Assembly: GCF_031846515.1 (NCBI RefSeq) | Contig: NZ_JAVRHO010000014.1 | Coordinates: forward strand, 1-64,000 | Reading direction: 5' to 3' | Source: Autumnicola lenta | GTDB taxonomy: Bacteria; Bacteroidota; Bacteroidia; Flavobacteriales; Flavobacteriaceae | Length of the DNA: 64,000 nt | Shown: one piece after another, positions 15,950 to 24,426 of the stretch | How the letters are laid out: each line of letters starts with the position of its first letter | Position numbering within the stretch: position 1 is the first letter of the stretch | Notes under the pieces: model-generated | Told to the model about the DNA's origin: nothing | Seen by the model: only the letters and a program-made list of their open reading frames with translations | Databases searched by the model: none | Position numbers and translations under genes: made by a program

Positions 15950-16459
15950 ATGGACGCTAAAACGCCCGCAGAATCACGTACAACTTTAACAGATCTGGTA
16001 CTTCCCAGTGAAACTAATCCGTTGAACAACTTGTTTGGTGGAGAATTGCTGGCACGCATGGACCGCGCTGCAAGTATTGCCGCACGAAGACATAGCCGCA
16101 GGATCGTTGTAACGGCTTCTGTAAATCATGTTGCTTTTAATAAAGCTGTTCCCCTTGGAAGTGTAGTAACAGTGGAAGCTGCTGTTTCCCGCGCTTTTAA
16201 ATCTTCTATGGAAATTTTTATAGATGTGTGGGTTGAAGACAGGGAAAGTGGGCAAAGATCTAAGGCTAATGAAGCTATCTATACCTTTGTTGCGGTAGAT
16301 GAAACGGGCGCTCCAATTCAGGTACCGCCACTCCAGCCAGAAACAGACCTTGAAAAAGATCGTTTTGCTGCTGCCCTTAGGCGCAAACAGTTAAGCCTGG
16401 TGCTGGCAGGAAAACTTAAACCCAATGAAGCCACAGAGCTTAAAGCTTTGTTTAAATAA
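15950..16459 (+). CDS. Acyl-CoA thioesterase (hotdog fold)
   Basis: A 169-residue single hotdog-domain acyl-CoA hydrolase of the YciA/BACH type. The substrate-site stretch is NPLNNLFGGELLARMD (~22-37) with the conserved asparagine and aspartate, followed by VVTASVNHVAFNKAVPLGSV (~58). It hydrolyses acyl-CoA to free acid and CoA; chain-length preference cannot be read from sequence. It has its own promoter box and is convergent with the EnvC-like gene. Confidence 0.92.
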   Translation: MDAKTPAESRTTLTDLVLPSETNPLNNLFGGELLARMDRAASIAARRHSRRIVVTASVNHVAFNKAVPLGSVVTVEAAVSRAFKSSMEIFIDVWVEDRESGQRSKANEAIYTFVAVDETGAPIQVPPLQPETDLEKDRFAAALRRKQLSLVLAGKLKPNEATELKALFK

Positions 16460-16490
16460 GTTATTCTAATTAGAAAGAATTCTGTGCATT

Positions 16491-16521
16491 CTCTATAGGC
16501 CAAAAAATTGCTTCTATAGAG
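16491..16521. terminator. Inverted repeat between convergent genes, probable terminator
   Basis: CTCTATAG (16491-16498) and CTATAGAG (16514-16521) form an 8-bp stem with a 15-base loop between the thioesterase and EnvC-like stops. A 12-base palindrome TTCTAATTAGAA lies at 16464-16475. There is no strong U-run, so termination efficiency is uncertain. Confidence 0.5.
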
Positions 16522-16535
16522 ATAAAATATTCATT

Positions 16536-17756
16536 TTACATCTGATAAACCCAATCTGCCGGATTCATTTTCTGAGTGTTTTTGAAGATCAGGAAATGTA
16601 AGGTTGTCTTGCCTGTACTACGATTTGTTGCGATTTCCCCTATCTCCTGCTCGGTGCTCACGACATCTCCCTTTTTCACATATACTTTATCAAGATTGTC
16701 GTAAATGGTAATATAATCTCCATGTCTCACCATCACCGCTTTATTTGCCCCTTTTAGAAGCTGCACTTCGCTCACTGTACCGTTAAAAACCGCTCTTGCT
16801 TTTCCACCGGTATCTGTATCTATGTTTACACCATTATTGTTTATTCTCGCGGTCTTCACAATAGGGTGTGCATGTTCCCCAAATTGCATGGTTACCACTC
16901 CAGATTTCACCGGCCATGGCAGCTGCCCTTTGTTCTTGGCAAAATCTGCAGCCAGTGCTTTTGCAGCAGGTGTAAGTTCATACACGTCCCGGGAAGTAGA
17001 GCCGCTTCCTTCGTTTGCTTTTGCAATCGATGCACGTATCATTTCCTCAATTTGCTGGTCAATTTTATTAATTTCCTGCTGCCGCTGTCTTATTTGAGTT
17101 GCAAATTGCCCTTCTTTTTTATTAATCGTGGCCATTAACGCCTGCTGTGACTTTCGGTTTTCTTCCAATTGCTGTCTCGTCTTCCGGTTTTCAGCAATTA
17201 GTTTCTCCTTTTCCTCTTTCTGGCTTGCCAGACTGGAATTAAGGCGCTGTAAATCTTCAGAACGAGCCTTTATTTGCTCTCCCTGCTGCTTCCGGTAGTT
17301 TGTATACTGTTTCATATACTGAAGGCGCTTATAGGCCTGCAGAAAGCTTTGAGAAGACAATAAAAACATTACCCTGCTCTGCTGAGATTTACTTTTATAT
17401 GATTTTTCAATCATTCTTGCGTAGTCCTCTTTTAGTTGCTCAAGTTCTTTACGCAATGAGGAAATTTTTCTCGTATTGGAATTGATTTCCTGCGTGAGCA
17501 GGTTCGCCTGTTGATTGGTGACTTTTATAAGATTTTCTGTGCTTTTAATTTGCTGACTCAGATCCTCAACCTGTGTTAAAACAGATTTTTCTTTCTGTTT
17601 ATTCGTAGATCGGAGTTCATTAATCCGCCTGATCTCATTTCTTAACTCCAGTCTCTTTTTCTCCAGTTCTTCCCGGTTCGTCTGTGAAAAACCATTAACA
17701 CCGACACATACCAGAATCAAAAAAAAAGCGATATTTACAATCTTCTTCAGTCTCAT
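16536..17756 (-). CDS. EnvC-like murein hydrolase activator (degenerate LytM domain)
   Basis: A 406-residue secreted protein: signal peptide 1-25 (ending NGFSQ), a long coiled coil (~26-255), and a C-terminal LytM/M23 domain (~290-406). The metal site is broken: the usual HxGxD motif reads NNNGVNID (~303), and the usual HxH motif reads TTLHFLIF, losing the first histidine. The domain therefore should not be catalytic, as in E. coli EnvC, which activates amidases at the septum. The start overlaps the DUF4292 stop by 4 bases (ATGA), so it is translationally coupled to the upstream envelope genes. Confidence 0.9.
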   Translation of the reverse strand: MRLKKIVNIAFFLILVCVGVNGFSQTNREELEKKRLELRNEIRRINELRSTNKQKEKSVLTQVEDLSQQIKSTENLIKVTNQQANLLTQEINSNTRKISSLRKELEQLKEDYARMIEKSYKSKSQQSRVMFLLSSQSFLQAYKRLQYMKQYTNYRKQQGEQIKARSEDLQRLNSSLASQKEEKEKLIAENRKTRQQLEENRKSQQALMATINKKEGQFATQIRQRQQEINKIDQQIEEMIRASIAKANEGSGSTSRDVYELTPAAKALAADFAKNKGQLPWPVKSGVVTMQFGEHAHPIVKTARINNNGVNIDTDTGGKARAVFNGTVSEVQLLKGANKAVMVRHGDYITIYDNLDKVYVKKGDVVSTEQEIGEIATNRSTGKTTLHFLIFKNTQKMNPADWVYQM

Positions 17757-18526
17757 TCTACACTAATTTCATCATATCCTGAAGGAATATCAAACGGAAA
17801 GCTCACTTCTTCATCAAACTCTACCGAGCGATAGGTAATTTCAATGTTAGTAGGTTGACCACCTTCATTCGCTATAATTTTAATATTTTCAGGAAATAAC
17901 TTCCCATCTATCGTCTGGTAATCCGAATAAGTTATAGTAACGCTCCTGCTCTCGGCTTCCTGCGCAAGTTGTTGAGCAGATGCTTTTAAACTAGCAGGGT
18001 TCAGTAAAAACATTTTTTTTATACTGCTGTTGGTTTCTTCAGGTAAAAACTGATAACCACGGGGGCTCTGCACCATTTCATAGGCTTCTTCCCGTAGATC
18101 ATAAATGGCCTGCCCAATCAACAGGTTTTGGAGTTTATTGAAATCCAAAGGAGTTCCCAGCCATTCACTAATCAAACTGAAATCACCATCAAAATAACTT
18201 TTACTGATTTTTTCATAATAACTTACCGAGTTGGGCGTGATATAAACTTTGGCAACCGGAAAGCCAAGAACAGTGGCGCTCATCCAGATGGCTTTATCCT
18301 TCTCCATCCTGAAGCTAAGGTTTACCGATTGCGTCCTATCTTCATCCTGATAAACCGCCCTCAGTTTTCCCGATACTGTGTTATACTGAATTTCGTTATC
18401 GTAGTGCTTTGCAATAATATTGGCTGCCTCAGCATCTTTAGTCGCTATCCTTTTGGTCCCGCGCCCACCTCCACAGGAGACCATTATCGTTGTTAGAACT
18501 ACTAATACTATTATTCTACTGTACAT
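17753..18526 (-). CDS. DUF4292 lipoprotein
   Basis: A 257-residue lipoprotein: signal peptide and lipobox (IVLVVLTTIMVSC) followed by CGGGRGTKR. The body matches the Bacteroidota family DUF4292 (AIWMSATVLGFPVAKVYITP and a DGKLFPENIKI-like segment), which resembles LolA/LolB-type outer-membrane lipoprotein-handling folds. A role in lipoprotein or LPS transport is plausible but inferred. It sits directly after the TPR gene (one untranslated base) and overlaps the EnvC-like gene, an arrangement that suggests these proteins are made together. Confidence 0.88.
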   Translation of the reverse strand: MYSRIIVLVVLTTIMVSCGGGRGTKRIATKDAEAANIIAKHYDNEIQYNTVSGKLRAVYQDEDRTQSVNLSFRMEKDKAIWMSATVLGFPVAKVYITPNSVSYYEKISKSYFDGDFSLISEWLGTPLDFNKLQNLLIGQAIYDLREEAYEMVQSPRGYQFLPEETNSSIKKMFLLNPASLKASAQQLAQEAESRSVTITYSDYQTIDGKLFPENIKIIANEGGQPTNIEITYRSVEFDEEVSFPFDIPSGYDEISVE

Positions 18527-19897
18527 CTAATTAATTTCTTTCATTAACATTTCGGCTTTCCGGCTGAATTCTTCTGCCTTTCCGGCTTTATTTAATCCAG
18601 CATTGGCTATTGCGAGCTGCTCATAAATGTCGGCTTCCATTCGCCTGTCATCTATTACATAATCCAGGCCAAAAGTAAGAATTTCCTCTGCTTCCTGATA
18701 ACTCTCGAGAGCATTTAAAGTTAACCCCCGGAGAAGATAAAATATCGGCTGAGCCGGAAAAATCTCGAGAGCACCTTCACTTAATTCATTTGCTGCTTCC
18801 ATCTCCCTGAATTCTAACTGAAGCAGAAGCGTGTTTTTCGTAAGATTGAAGTTATTAGAATCTTTTTCCAATCCTTTCTGGAAAAACTCAAGTGCTTCTT
18901 TCTTCCTGTTATTCTTCAAAAAATATAGCCCCAGTTCCTGATATAGCTCCGGTTTTTCTTCAAGTTGTGAAAGTAAACCGGCTACTTCCATTAGCTCCTC
19001 ATCATACTCAGGATTTTCCCGTACAAAGAGTAAGAAATCGTTCAGCACCTTGTATTTAGAATCAGGATCTACTTCTTCACTTCTAAAAACAATTTTCATG
19101 GAGTTAACAGCCTCCTTTGGTTCTCCCCTATTCAGATAAAATTTATACAGCGCAAGGTGAACCAGACTAGAGCCGGGATGGGCAGTAAGCAGTTCCTGTG
19201 CAGTATTATAGGCTTCCTCTTGATTACCATCCTGACTGTAAACATAAATCAGGTTGAGATAATTTTGTTCATTTTCGGGATCGGCAGCAATTCCTTCTTC
19301 TAAATTGTCAATTTGAGCTACCGTGTTGTCTGTTAAAGCATAAATTTGTCTCCGCATCCTTTCCCGATAATTGCTGTTGCCCAGCTTTTTATCAAGGTTG
19401 TCAAGAACAGCTAAAGCCTCATCGTACTGCTGGTTAAGCATATAGACATTTGCAAGATCTTCAGTATAAGAATTGTCAATTTTCACGAGCTTCTTAATTG
19501 CTGAAGCGGCGGCAGCATAATCCTGTACTTCCATGTATGTACTATAGAGCTCTGCAAGGATTGCTTCTCTTCCCGGTTCAAGCTCATGTGCAATACTGAA
19601 GTTTTCCACCGCCTTTTCGTACTGCTCCATCGCCCTGTAATTCTTCCCGATCTCGAAAAAGACCACAGCGTTGTCTGGCTGCAGCTTTTTGCAGATTTCC
19701 AGGGCACTTATCGCTTTTTCGTAGTTCTCAATCCCCTTTTGCTTAAGTGCCTCAAAGAAATTCTCCTGAAACTGGTCTGAAACATTCCCAAGATCGTCCC
19801 TGTTCACCTCCTGAAGCATTTGCTCCTCCTCCTGGGCCTGTACCTCCTGAAAGAGTACAGTCCCTAAAATGGCAAATATCAGGATGGTTCTTCTCAT
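18527..19897 (-). CDS. Secreted tetratricopeptide-repeat protein
   Basis: A 456-residue protein with a cleavable signal peptide (about 1-21, ending in QEVQAQ) and TPR-type helical pairs along most of its length, e.g. AVVFFEIGKNYRAMEQYEKA (~75), YDEALAVLDNLDKK (~157) and LYFLKNNRKKEALEFFQKGL (~325). TPR proteins are scaffolds, so the partner is probably among the neighbouring envelope proteins. It directly precedes the DUF4292 lipoprotein and EnvC-like genes. The specific function is unknown. Confidence 0.9.
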   Translation of the reverse strand: MRRTILIFAILGTVLFQEVQAQEEEQMLQEVNRDDLGNVSDQFQENFFEALKQKGIENYEKAISALEICKKLQPDNAVVFFEIGKNYRAMEQYEKAVENFSIAHELEPGREAILAELYSTYMEVQDYAAAASAIKKLVKIDNSYTEDLANVYMLNQQYDEALAVLDNLDKKLGNSNYRERMRRQIYALTDNTVAQIDNLEEGIAADPENEQNYLNLIYVYSQDGNQEEAYNTAQELLTAHPGSSLVHLALYKFYLNRGEPKEAVNSMKIVFRSEEVDPDSKYKVLNDFLLFVRENPEYDEELMEVAGLLSQLEEKPELYQELGLYFLKNNRKKEALEFFQKGLEKDSNNFNLTKNTLLLQLEFREMEAANELSEGALEIFPAQPIFYLLRGLTLNALESYQEAEEILTFGLDYVIDDRRMEADIYEQLAIANAGLNKAGKAEEFSRKAEMLMKEIN

Positions 19898-19937
19898 TTA
19901 TAACACCTTTGAGGCCCTTGAAGACCGGGTTTTTTAA

Positions 19938-19970
19938 AAACCTCACAGGTTTTGAAAATCTGCGAGGTTT
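19938..19970. repeat. AACCTC...GAGGTT palindromic intergenic element
   Basis: AAACCTCACAG and CTGCGAGGTTT (one mismatched pair) flank GTTTTGAAAAT, which itself folds, so nearly all 33 bases are palindromic. On the minus strand it is followed by GGTTTTTAAAAAA, so it may act as a terminator or attenuator between the nucleotidyltransferase and TPR genes. Similar AACCTCACAGG palindromes are dispersed in flavobacterial genomes (recollection, not searched). Confidence 0.6.
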
Positions 19971-19979
19971 ACTTTTTCC

Positions 19980-20990
19980 TTATTCTAAAACCGAATAATC
20001 CCCAATACTTATTTCAGAAAAATCACCATCAAATTTGGCGAAGTTCCCAATCATGGCATTATCCAGCTTTGCGTTCTTTACTTCAGCAAAAGTCTGTATC
20101 AAACTGTTTTTGATTGTGGAATCAGTAATTTTTGTACCGTTTCCAATAGAAACATTAGGACCTATTTTTGCATTGGTCAATTCTACATTTTCACCAATAT
20201 AACAAGGTTCTGTAATTTCAGAATCTTTTATTTTCACCGAATCGGATATCAGCTTTTCGCCGTCCTGATGCAAAAAGTTAAGCATTCTGCCGTTAGTTTC
20301 CACGGTAACGTTTTTATTTCCGCAGTCCATCCATTCGTCAACTTTCCCAGGTACAAATCTGAGTCCGTTTTGCTTCATGGCTTCAATACCATCATTAATT
20401 TGGTACTCTCCGCCCCTGATGATGTTTTTATCAAGTACTCCCTGCAACTCTTTCTTTAGTAAAGCGACATCTTTAAAATAGTAGATGCCGATAATTGCCA
20501 AATCTGAGACATAATCTTCCGGCTTTTCCACAAGATCTGTAATCTCCCGTTGGTCATTAAGCTGAACTACCCCATAAGCACTTGGATTATCCACCTGTTT
20601 CACCCAAATCACACTGTCGGCATCTTTGTCTAACGTAAAATCGGCCTTAAAAAGTGTATCGGCATAGGCAATAACTGCCGGGCCGCTAAGAGATTCCTTC
20701 GCACACATAATTGCATGGCCGGTTCCCAAAGGTTTGTCCTGATAATAAATACTACATGCTGCACCTAGAATTTCAGCAATTTTCTTAAGATCGGTCTCTA
20801 CTTTTTCACCAAAATCTTCCCCAATTATAAAGGCCACTTCGTCTATTTTCTCATCCAAAACCTTTGCAATATCTTCCACCAATCGATGTACTATAGGTTT
20901 CCCTGCAATAGGAATTAATGGCTTTGGAACAGTTAAAGTATGAGGACGTAATCTTGATCCACGTCCTGCCATTGGTACTATAATCTTCAT
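19980..20990 (-). CDS. Sugar-phosphate nucleotidyltransferase with left-handed beta-helix tail
   Basis: A 336-residue enzyme. The nucleotide-binding signature is MAGRGSRLRPHTLTVPKPL (residues 7-25), with YADTLFKADF (~110) carrying the metal-binding Asp. The first ~240 residues are the nucleotidyltransferase domain. The C-terminal ~95 residues show hexapeptide spacing (SITEPCYIGENVELTNAKIG-like, IGPNVSIGNGTKITDSTI), i.e. a left-handed beta-helix. It should activate a sugar-1-phosphate with NTP, as in RmlA/GlmU-like proteins, for envelope polysaccharide. The exact sugar cannot be read. It lies 10 bases after the unknown gene at 21001. Confidence 0.9.
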   Translation of the reverse strand: MKIIVPMAGRGSRLRPHTLTVPKPLIPIAGKPIVHRLVEDIAKVLDEKIDEVAFIIGEDFGEKVETDLKKIAEILGAACSIYYQDKPLGTGHAIMCAKESLSGPAVIAYADTLFKADFTLDKDADSVIWVKQVDNPSAYGVVQLNDQREITDLVEKPEDYVSDLAIIGIYYFKDVALLKKELQGVLDKNIIRGGEYQINDGIEAMKQNGLRFVPGKVDEWMDCGNKNVTVETNGRMLNFLHQDGEKLISDSVKIKDSEITEPCYIGENVELTNAKIGPNVSIGNGTKITDSTIKNSLIQTFAEVKNAKLDNAMIGNFAKFDGDFSEISIGDYSVLE

Positions 20991-21000
20991 TTTTCTTATT

Positions 21001-21648
21001 TTAAAATTGTATAACTCTTGTGCTTAAATAACCTCGTTCTTTAAGATCTTTATGTATTTCTATAATGTCATCAGGAATTTCTCCCTGGATAAGCCAATTT
21101 ACATCTAAACCATGTTGAATGGCAAATTTCATTAAATGAGAATTTTCTCCAATCAATAACCCCAGGTCACGAAGATTTTCTTCAAATTCAAGCAGATAAT
21201 CCTCGTGCATCTTATTGATCAAAATTAGAATTTTAAATACTCTTGCAATTATTGCAATACAAAGTTTTCTAACTTTAGCAGGCCTTCCCAGTATAATATT
21301 GTTGTTGTTATATTTTAAAACTTCTAAAAGCAGAAGTAAATTTAAACTTGCTTCACCAATTTTATCCTTTGTTATTTGAACATGTTCACTAATTTCACCA
21401 CTTAATGACCTTATTTCCATATTTAGGTAACCTACAGAATAAAACCGCTCGCCCATATTTTTTGCCTCGGCTATAATTCGCTTCTTCATTTTATCGCGCC
21501 TTTCTTCTACGGTAATCGTACTTACCAGTTCGAAATGTAAACGATTGGCCAGATTCAGGTCTTTTTTTAGTAATCGTAAAATTAATTTGTCCTTTTCCTT
21601 ATCGGGCAAATGGCTTATAGCTTCTTTAAATTCGTTGTCGAACTTCAT
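21001..21648 (-). CDS. Unknown soluble protein next to dut
   Basis: A 215-residue, largely alpha-helical protein without signal peptide. It starts FDNEFKEAISHLPDKEKDKL, a pattern I have seen in uncharacterised Bacteroidota proteins encoded next to dut, but I cannot name a family. It contains VEERRDKMKKRI (~50), a hydrophobic helix around 100-145 and a C-terminal DIIEIHKDLKERGYL. It lies 24 bases after dut and 10 bases before the nucleotidyltransferase gene, so it belongs to the same transcription unit. There is no catalytic motif. Confidence 0.75.
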   Translation of the reverse strand: MKFDNEFKEAISHLPDKEKDKLILRLLKKDLNLANRLHFELVSTITVEERRDKMKKRIIAEAKNMGERFYSVGYLNMEIRSLSGEISEHVQITKDKIGEASLNLLLLLEVLKYNNNNIILGRPAKVRKLCIAIIARVFKILILINKMHEDYLLEFEENLRDLGLLIGENSHLMKFAIQHGLDVNWLIQGEIPDDIIEIHKDLKERGYLSTRVIQF

Positions 21649-21672
21649 TCAATGGTAATATTTATTAGTCTC

Positions 21673-22107
21673 TTAATTATTCCCCGTACTTCCAAAACCT
21701 CCCACACCACGGGAAGTTTCTCCCAGGATATCCACTTCTTCCCAGGAGATGTGTTCATGTTTTGAAATCACCATTTGTGCAATTCTCTCCCCATTTTCTA
21801 CAGTAAAATCTTCATTGGAAAGATTTACAAGAATCACACCTATCTCTCCGCGATAATCGGCGTCTATAGTGCCGGGAGCATTGAGAACGGTTATTCCCTT
21901 CTTTGCAGCAAGACCACTTCTTGGCCGCACCTGGGCTTCATAACCTTCCGGAAGTTCTATAAAAAGTCCGGTTTTAATTATAGCCCTTTCCAAAGGTTTT
22001 AAAAGAACTTTTTCTGAAATACTGGCCCGCAGATCCATTCCTGCCGAAGCTTCGGTTTCATAATTTGGTAAATTATGTGCGGACTTATTTATTATTTTAA
22101 TTTTCAT
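21673..22107 (-). CDS. dut: dUTP diphosphatase
   Basis: A 144-residue trimeric dUTPase that hydrolyses dUTP to dUMP and pyrophosphate. All five family motifs are visible: AGMDLRAS (~23), RPRSGLAAKKGI (~62), NAPGTIDADYRGEIGVILVN (~77), GERIAQMVI (~107) and the C-terminal P-loop-like RGVGGFGSTGN. The start overlaps the flippase stop by 3 bases (ATGA). It is a nucleotide-pool enzyme placed within an envelope gene run, as is common in this phylum. Confidence 0.97.
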   Translation of the reverse strand: MKIKIINKSAHNLPNYETEASAGMDLRASISEKVLLKPLERAIIKTGLFIELPEGYEAQVRPRSGLAAKKGITVLNAPGTIDADYRGEIGVILVNLSNEDFTVENGERIAQMVISKHEHISWEEVDILGETSRGVGGFGSTGNN

Positions 22108-23546
22108 TGATTCAATATTCGTTTTAGATCTTTCCGTTCATTGAAAAAAGTTATGAGCAGGAACAAAATTACAAAAGACGATCCTGCCAGATAATTTTCC
22201 CTGAAGAATTTAAAGGAAATTACACAAAGCCCTACAGAAATAAGTAAATACATCCCTATCTTTTTTAAATTATAGGGAACAGGATAATACCTGCGGCCCA
22301 GAAAAAAGGAAATGAGCATCATACTCCCATATGCCGCCAACGTTGCCCATGCTGCAGCCATAAAACCTATAACCGGGATTAAAAGCACATTAAAAAGAAC
22401 AGTAACTACAGCACCAAAAAGTGATATGTACATGCCCATTCTTGTTTTATCTGTTAATTTATACCATACCGCCAGATTATGGTAAATCCCCATAAACAAA
22501 TTGGCAAGGAGGATAACGGGAACAATGGCGATCGTGAACCAATATTCCTCATCCCTTATAACAAGCTGTTTAAAGAAGTCTATATATACCACCAGCACCA
22601 CCAGGATCATGCTACCGGCAATGACAAAATATTCCAGGATGGTGGCGTAGGTTTCTTTTGCATTGTCCTGCTTTGAGTGATTGAAGAAAAAAGGTTCTGC
22701 CCCCATTCTAAAAGCCTGAATAAAGATCATCATAAAAACAGCCAATTTATAGCAGCCTGCATAGGCTCCCATAACTTCGTCTGAGATCATTTCCTTTAGC
22801 AACAGCTTGTCCAGGTTTTCATTAATTACAAAAGCCAGACCTGCGACCATAACCGGCCAGCCATATTTCCACATTTGTTTTAAAATGGTCATGCTGAAGT
22901 CCACTCTGGTTCTAAAGAAGTAGGGAAGTAAAATTAAAAATGTTACTGCACTGGCAGCGAGATTTGCTATGAATATATATCCTACTTTATCTACCTCAGA
23001 ATAATTCGACAACACGATATCTGGCGAATATTTCGGAAATTCTGATACAAACCAGAAAAAATAGAAATTCAGAAGAACCACCACCAAAATATTCAGCACT
23101 TTTACCAAGGCAAATTTTAGAGGACGATTGGTAGCACGCAAATAAGCAAAAGGAATTACAACTAAAGTATCCAGTGCCAATATTCCCAGCAGATAATTGA
23201 AATATACCGGCTGTAAATCCACCAATGTAGTAATCCAACCCCTAAAAATAAAGACCAGAACAAAGAAAATGACCGTGGTACAACTTAGCGTAATAAACGA
23301 AGTCGAAAAGACTTTCCCTTTTTCTTCGGAATGGCTAAAAAACCGGAAAAAGGCGGTTTCCATACCATAGGTAAGAATCACATTAAAAAATGTGGCCCAA
23401 ACATAGAATGTGGTATTAACAGAATATCCTGCCGGTCCCAGATATTCTGTATGCAGCGGGACAAGAATAAAATTCATGAGCCGTGGTAAAACCGTAGCAA
23501 AACCGTAAATTATAGTGTCCTGAAAAAAGCGTTTTAACGTACTCAA
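22104..23546 (-). CDS. Oligosaccharide flippase (MOP/Wzx-like)
   Basis: A 480-residue integral membrane protein with about 12-14 predicted helices, of the polysaccharide-flippase branch of the MOP superfamily. The N-terminus (FFQDTIIYGFATVLPRLMNFILVPLHTEYLG) is typical. It should move lipid-linked sugar or a similar lipid across the inner membrane. The start is a TTG at 23544-23546; no ATG occurs before the first helix. A near-match promoter box (CAAATATC, minus strand) lies ~20 bases upstream. It is coupled to dut by overlap. Confidence 0.88.
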   Translation of the reverse strand: MSTLKRFFQDTIIYGFATVLPRLMNFILVPLHTEYLGPAGYSVNTTFYVWATFFNVILTYGMETAFFRFFSHSEEKGKVFSTSFITLSCTTVIFFVLVFIFRGWITTLVDLQPVYFNYLLGILALDTLVVIPFAYLRATNRPLKFALVKVLNILVVVLLNFYFFWFVSEFPKYSPDIVLSNYSEVDKVGYIFIANLAASAVTFLILLPYFFRTRVDFSMTILKQMWKYGWPVMVAGLAFVINENLDKLLLKEMISDEVMGAYAGCYKLAVFMMIFIQAFRMGAEPFFFNHSKQDNAKETYATILEYFVIAGSMILVVLVVYIDFFKQLVIRDEEYWFTIAIVPVILLANLFMGIYHNLAVWYKLTDKTRMGMYISLFGAVVTVLFNVLLIPVIGFMAAAWATLAAYGSMMLISFFLGRRYYPVPYNLKKIGMYLLISVGLCVISFKFFRENYLAGSSFVILFLLITFFNERKDLKRILNQ

Positions 23547-23595
23547 GCGGTGGGTTAGTTTTTACAAATATCTTAATAAATAAGAAACTAAGCGC

Positions 23596-24039
23596 CTAAT
23601 TCCGGTCGGTTATGTCTGATACTTTATAATATTTTCTTTGATTATCCTGACTAAACACCAGGATCGCTTCATTACTTTCAATATCAAACGGACTTTCTTG
23701 CGGTTTCTGAGGAGCTTTGTTACCGTATTCCTCTCTTGGATCTGCGCTCATCACCGTTTCTGAATCCTTAATATTGAATTCTGCAACATACTCATTTGGA
23801 AGTTCCTCATTTTGTACAAGTGCAGATTTCATTCCGCGGAAATAAACGCTGTCCAGAGAAATACGGCTATCCTGAATTACAGTAACAGGAATGTGCAAAT
23901 TGAGTTTGGAATTTTCCATAGTGGTATAAGCATCCTGAAATTTTGTCGGTGCATGCTCCTGCAAACCTTTATTGCCGCCACAATTTGTAAAAAAACTAAA
24001 AATTAAAATACTGCTGAAAATAAAGTATATATGTTTCAT
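23596..24039 (-). CDS. Small lipoprotein, unknown
   Basis: A 147-residue lipoprotein: signal peptide and lipobox (ILIFSFFTNC), mature CGGNKGLQEHAPTKF. The body is polar with a proline-rich patch (NKAPQKPQESPFD, ~107-119) and ends in a beta-rich segment (EAILVFSQDNQRKYYKVSD). I do not recognise a family. It is the first gene of the minus-strand envelope run, 49 bases before the flippase start, and is preceded by the terminator of the atp operon. Confidence 0.8.
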   Translation of the reverse strand: MKHIYFIFSSILIFSFFTNCGGNKGLQEHAPTKFQDAYTTMENSKLNLHIPVTVIQDSRISLDSVYFRGMKSALVQNEELPNEYVAEFNIKDSETVMSADPREEYGNKAPQKPQESPFDIESNEAILVFSQDNQRKYYKVSDITDRN

Positions 24040-24085
24040 AATAGATGTTCATTAAAGATAACCAAACAAAATAGATGCCAAAGAA

Positions 24086-24112
24086 AAACCCGAAGCGATC
24101 TGCTCCGGGTTT
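24086..24112 (-). terminator. Rho-independent terminator of the atp operon
   Basis: AAACCCGAAGC (24086-24096) and GCTCCGGGTTT (24102-24112) form an 11-bp stem with one mismatched pair and the loop GATCT. On the minus strand it ends GGGTTTTTCTTT, a proper U-run. It is about 290 bases after the atpG stop, on the far side of the tandem repeats, so the repeats should be transcribed as 3' untranslated RNA. Confidence 0.88.
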
Positions 24113-24155
24113 ATATAAACTGTTTTGCTCTTCTTTAGTTGTTAATTGGGACTAA

Positions 24156-24426
24156 GATCGCTAATTGCTCAGAGCCTCCGGTCCTGTAAGTATTTGCTCC
24201 TTTCAGTCGCTAACTTAGAGCCTCCGCTCCTGTAAGCATTTGCTCCTTTCAGTCGCTAATTGCTTAGAGCCTCCGCTCCTGTAAGTATTTGCTCCTTTCA
24301 GTCGCTAATTGCTTAGAGCCTCCGCTCCTGTAAGCATTTGCTCCTTTCAGTCGCTAATTGCTTAGAGCCTCCGCTCCTGTAAGCATTTGCTCCTTTCAGT
24401 CGCTAATTGCTTAGAGCCTCCGCTCC
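24156..24426 (-). repeat. 49-bp tandem repeat array copied from the atpG 3' end
   Basis: The word GAGCCTCCG starts at 24172, 24218, 24267, 24316, 24365 and 24414: spacing 46, then 49 four times, giving about 5.5 copies. On the minus strand each unit reads GGAGCGGAGGCTCTAAGCAA, then TTAGCGACTGAAAGG, then AGCAAATGCTTACA. The copy at 24403-24426 is the last seven codons plus stop of atpG; the others are noncoding because the TAG ends translation and 49 is not a multiple of 3. Copies differ at few positions (AAGCATTTG against AAGTATTTG; a 3-base deletion and C/G change in the distal ones). The array fills the only gene-free stretch over 300 bases in the window. Confidence 0.95.

Noticed and set aside
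21001..21648. Recent horizontal insertion between dut and the nucleotidyltransferase gene
   Set aside because: Gaps are short (24 and 10 bases), codon use looks ordinary and similar proteins are, as I recall, found beside dut elsewhere; there are no repeats or target duplications.
24156..24426. CRISPR array
   Set aside because: The 49-bp units are contiguous with no variable spacers and match the end of atpG; no cas genes are near.
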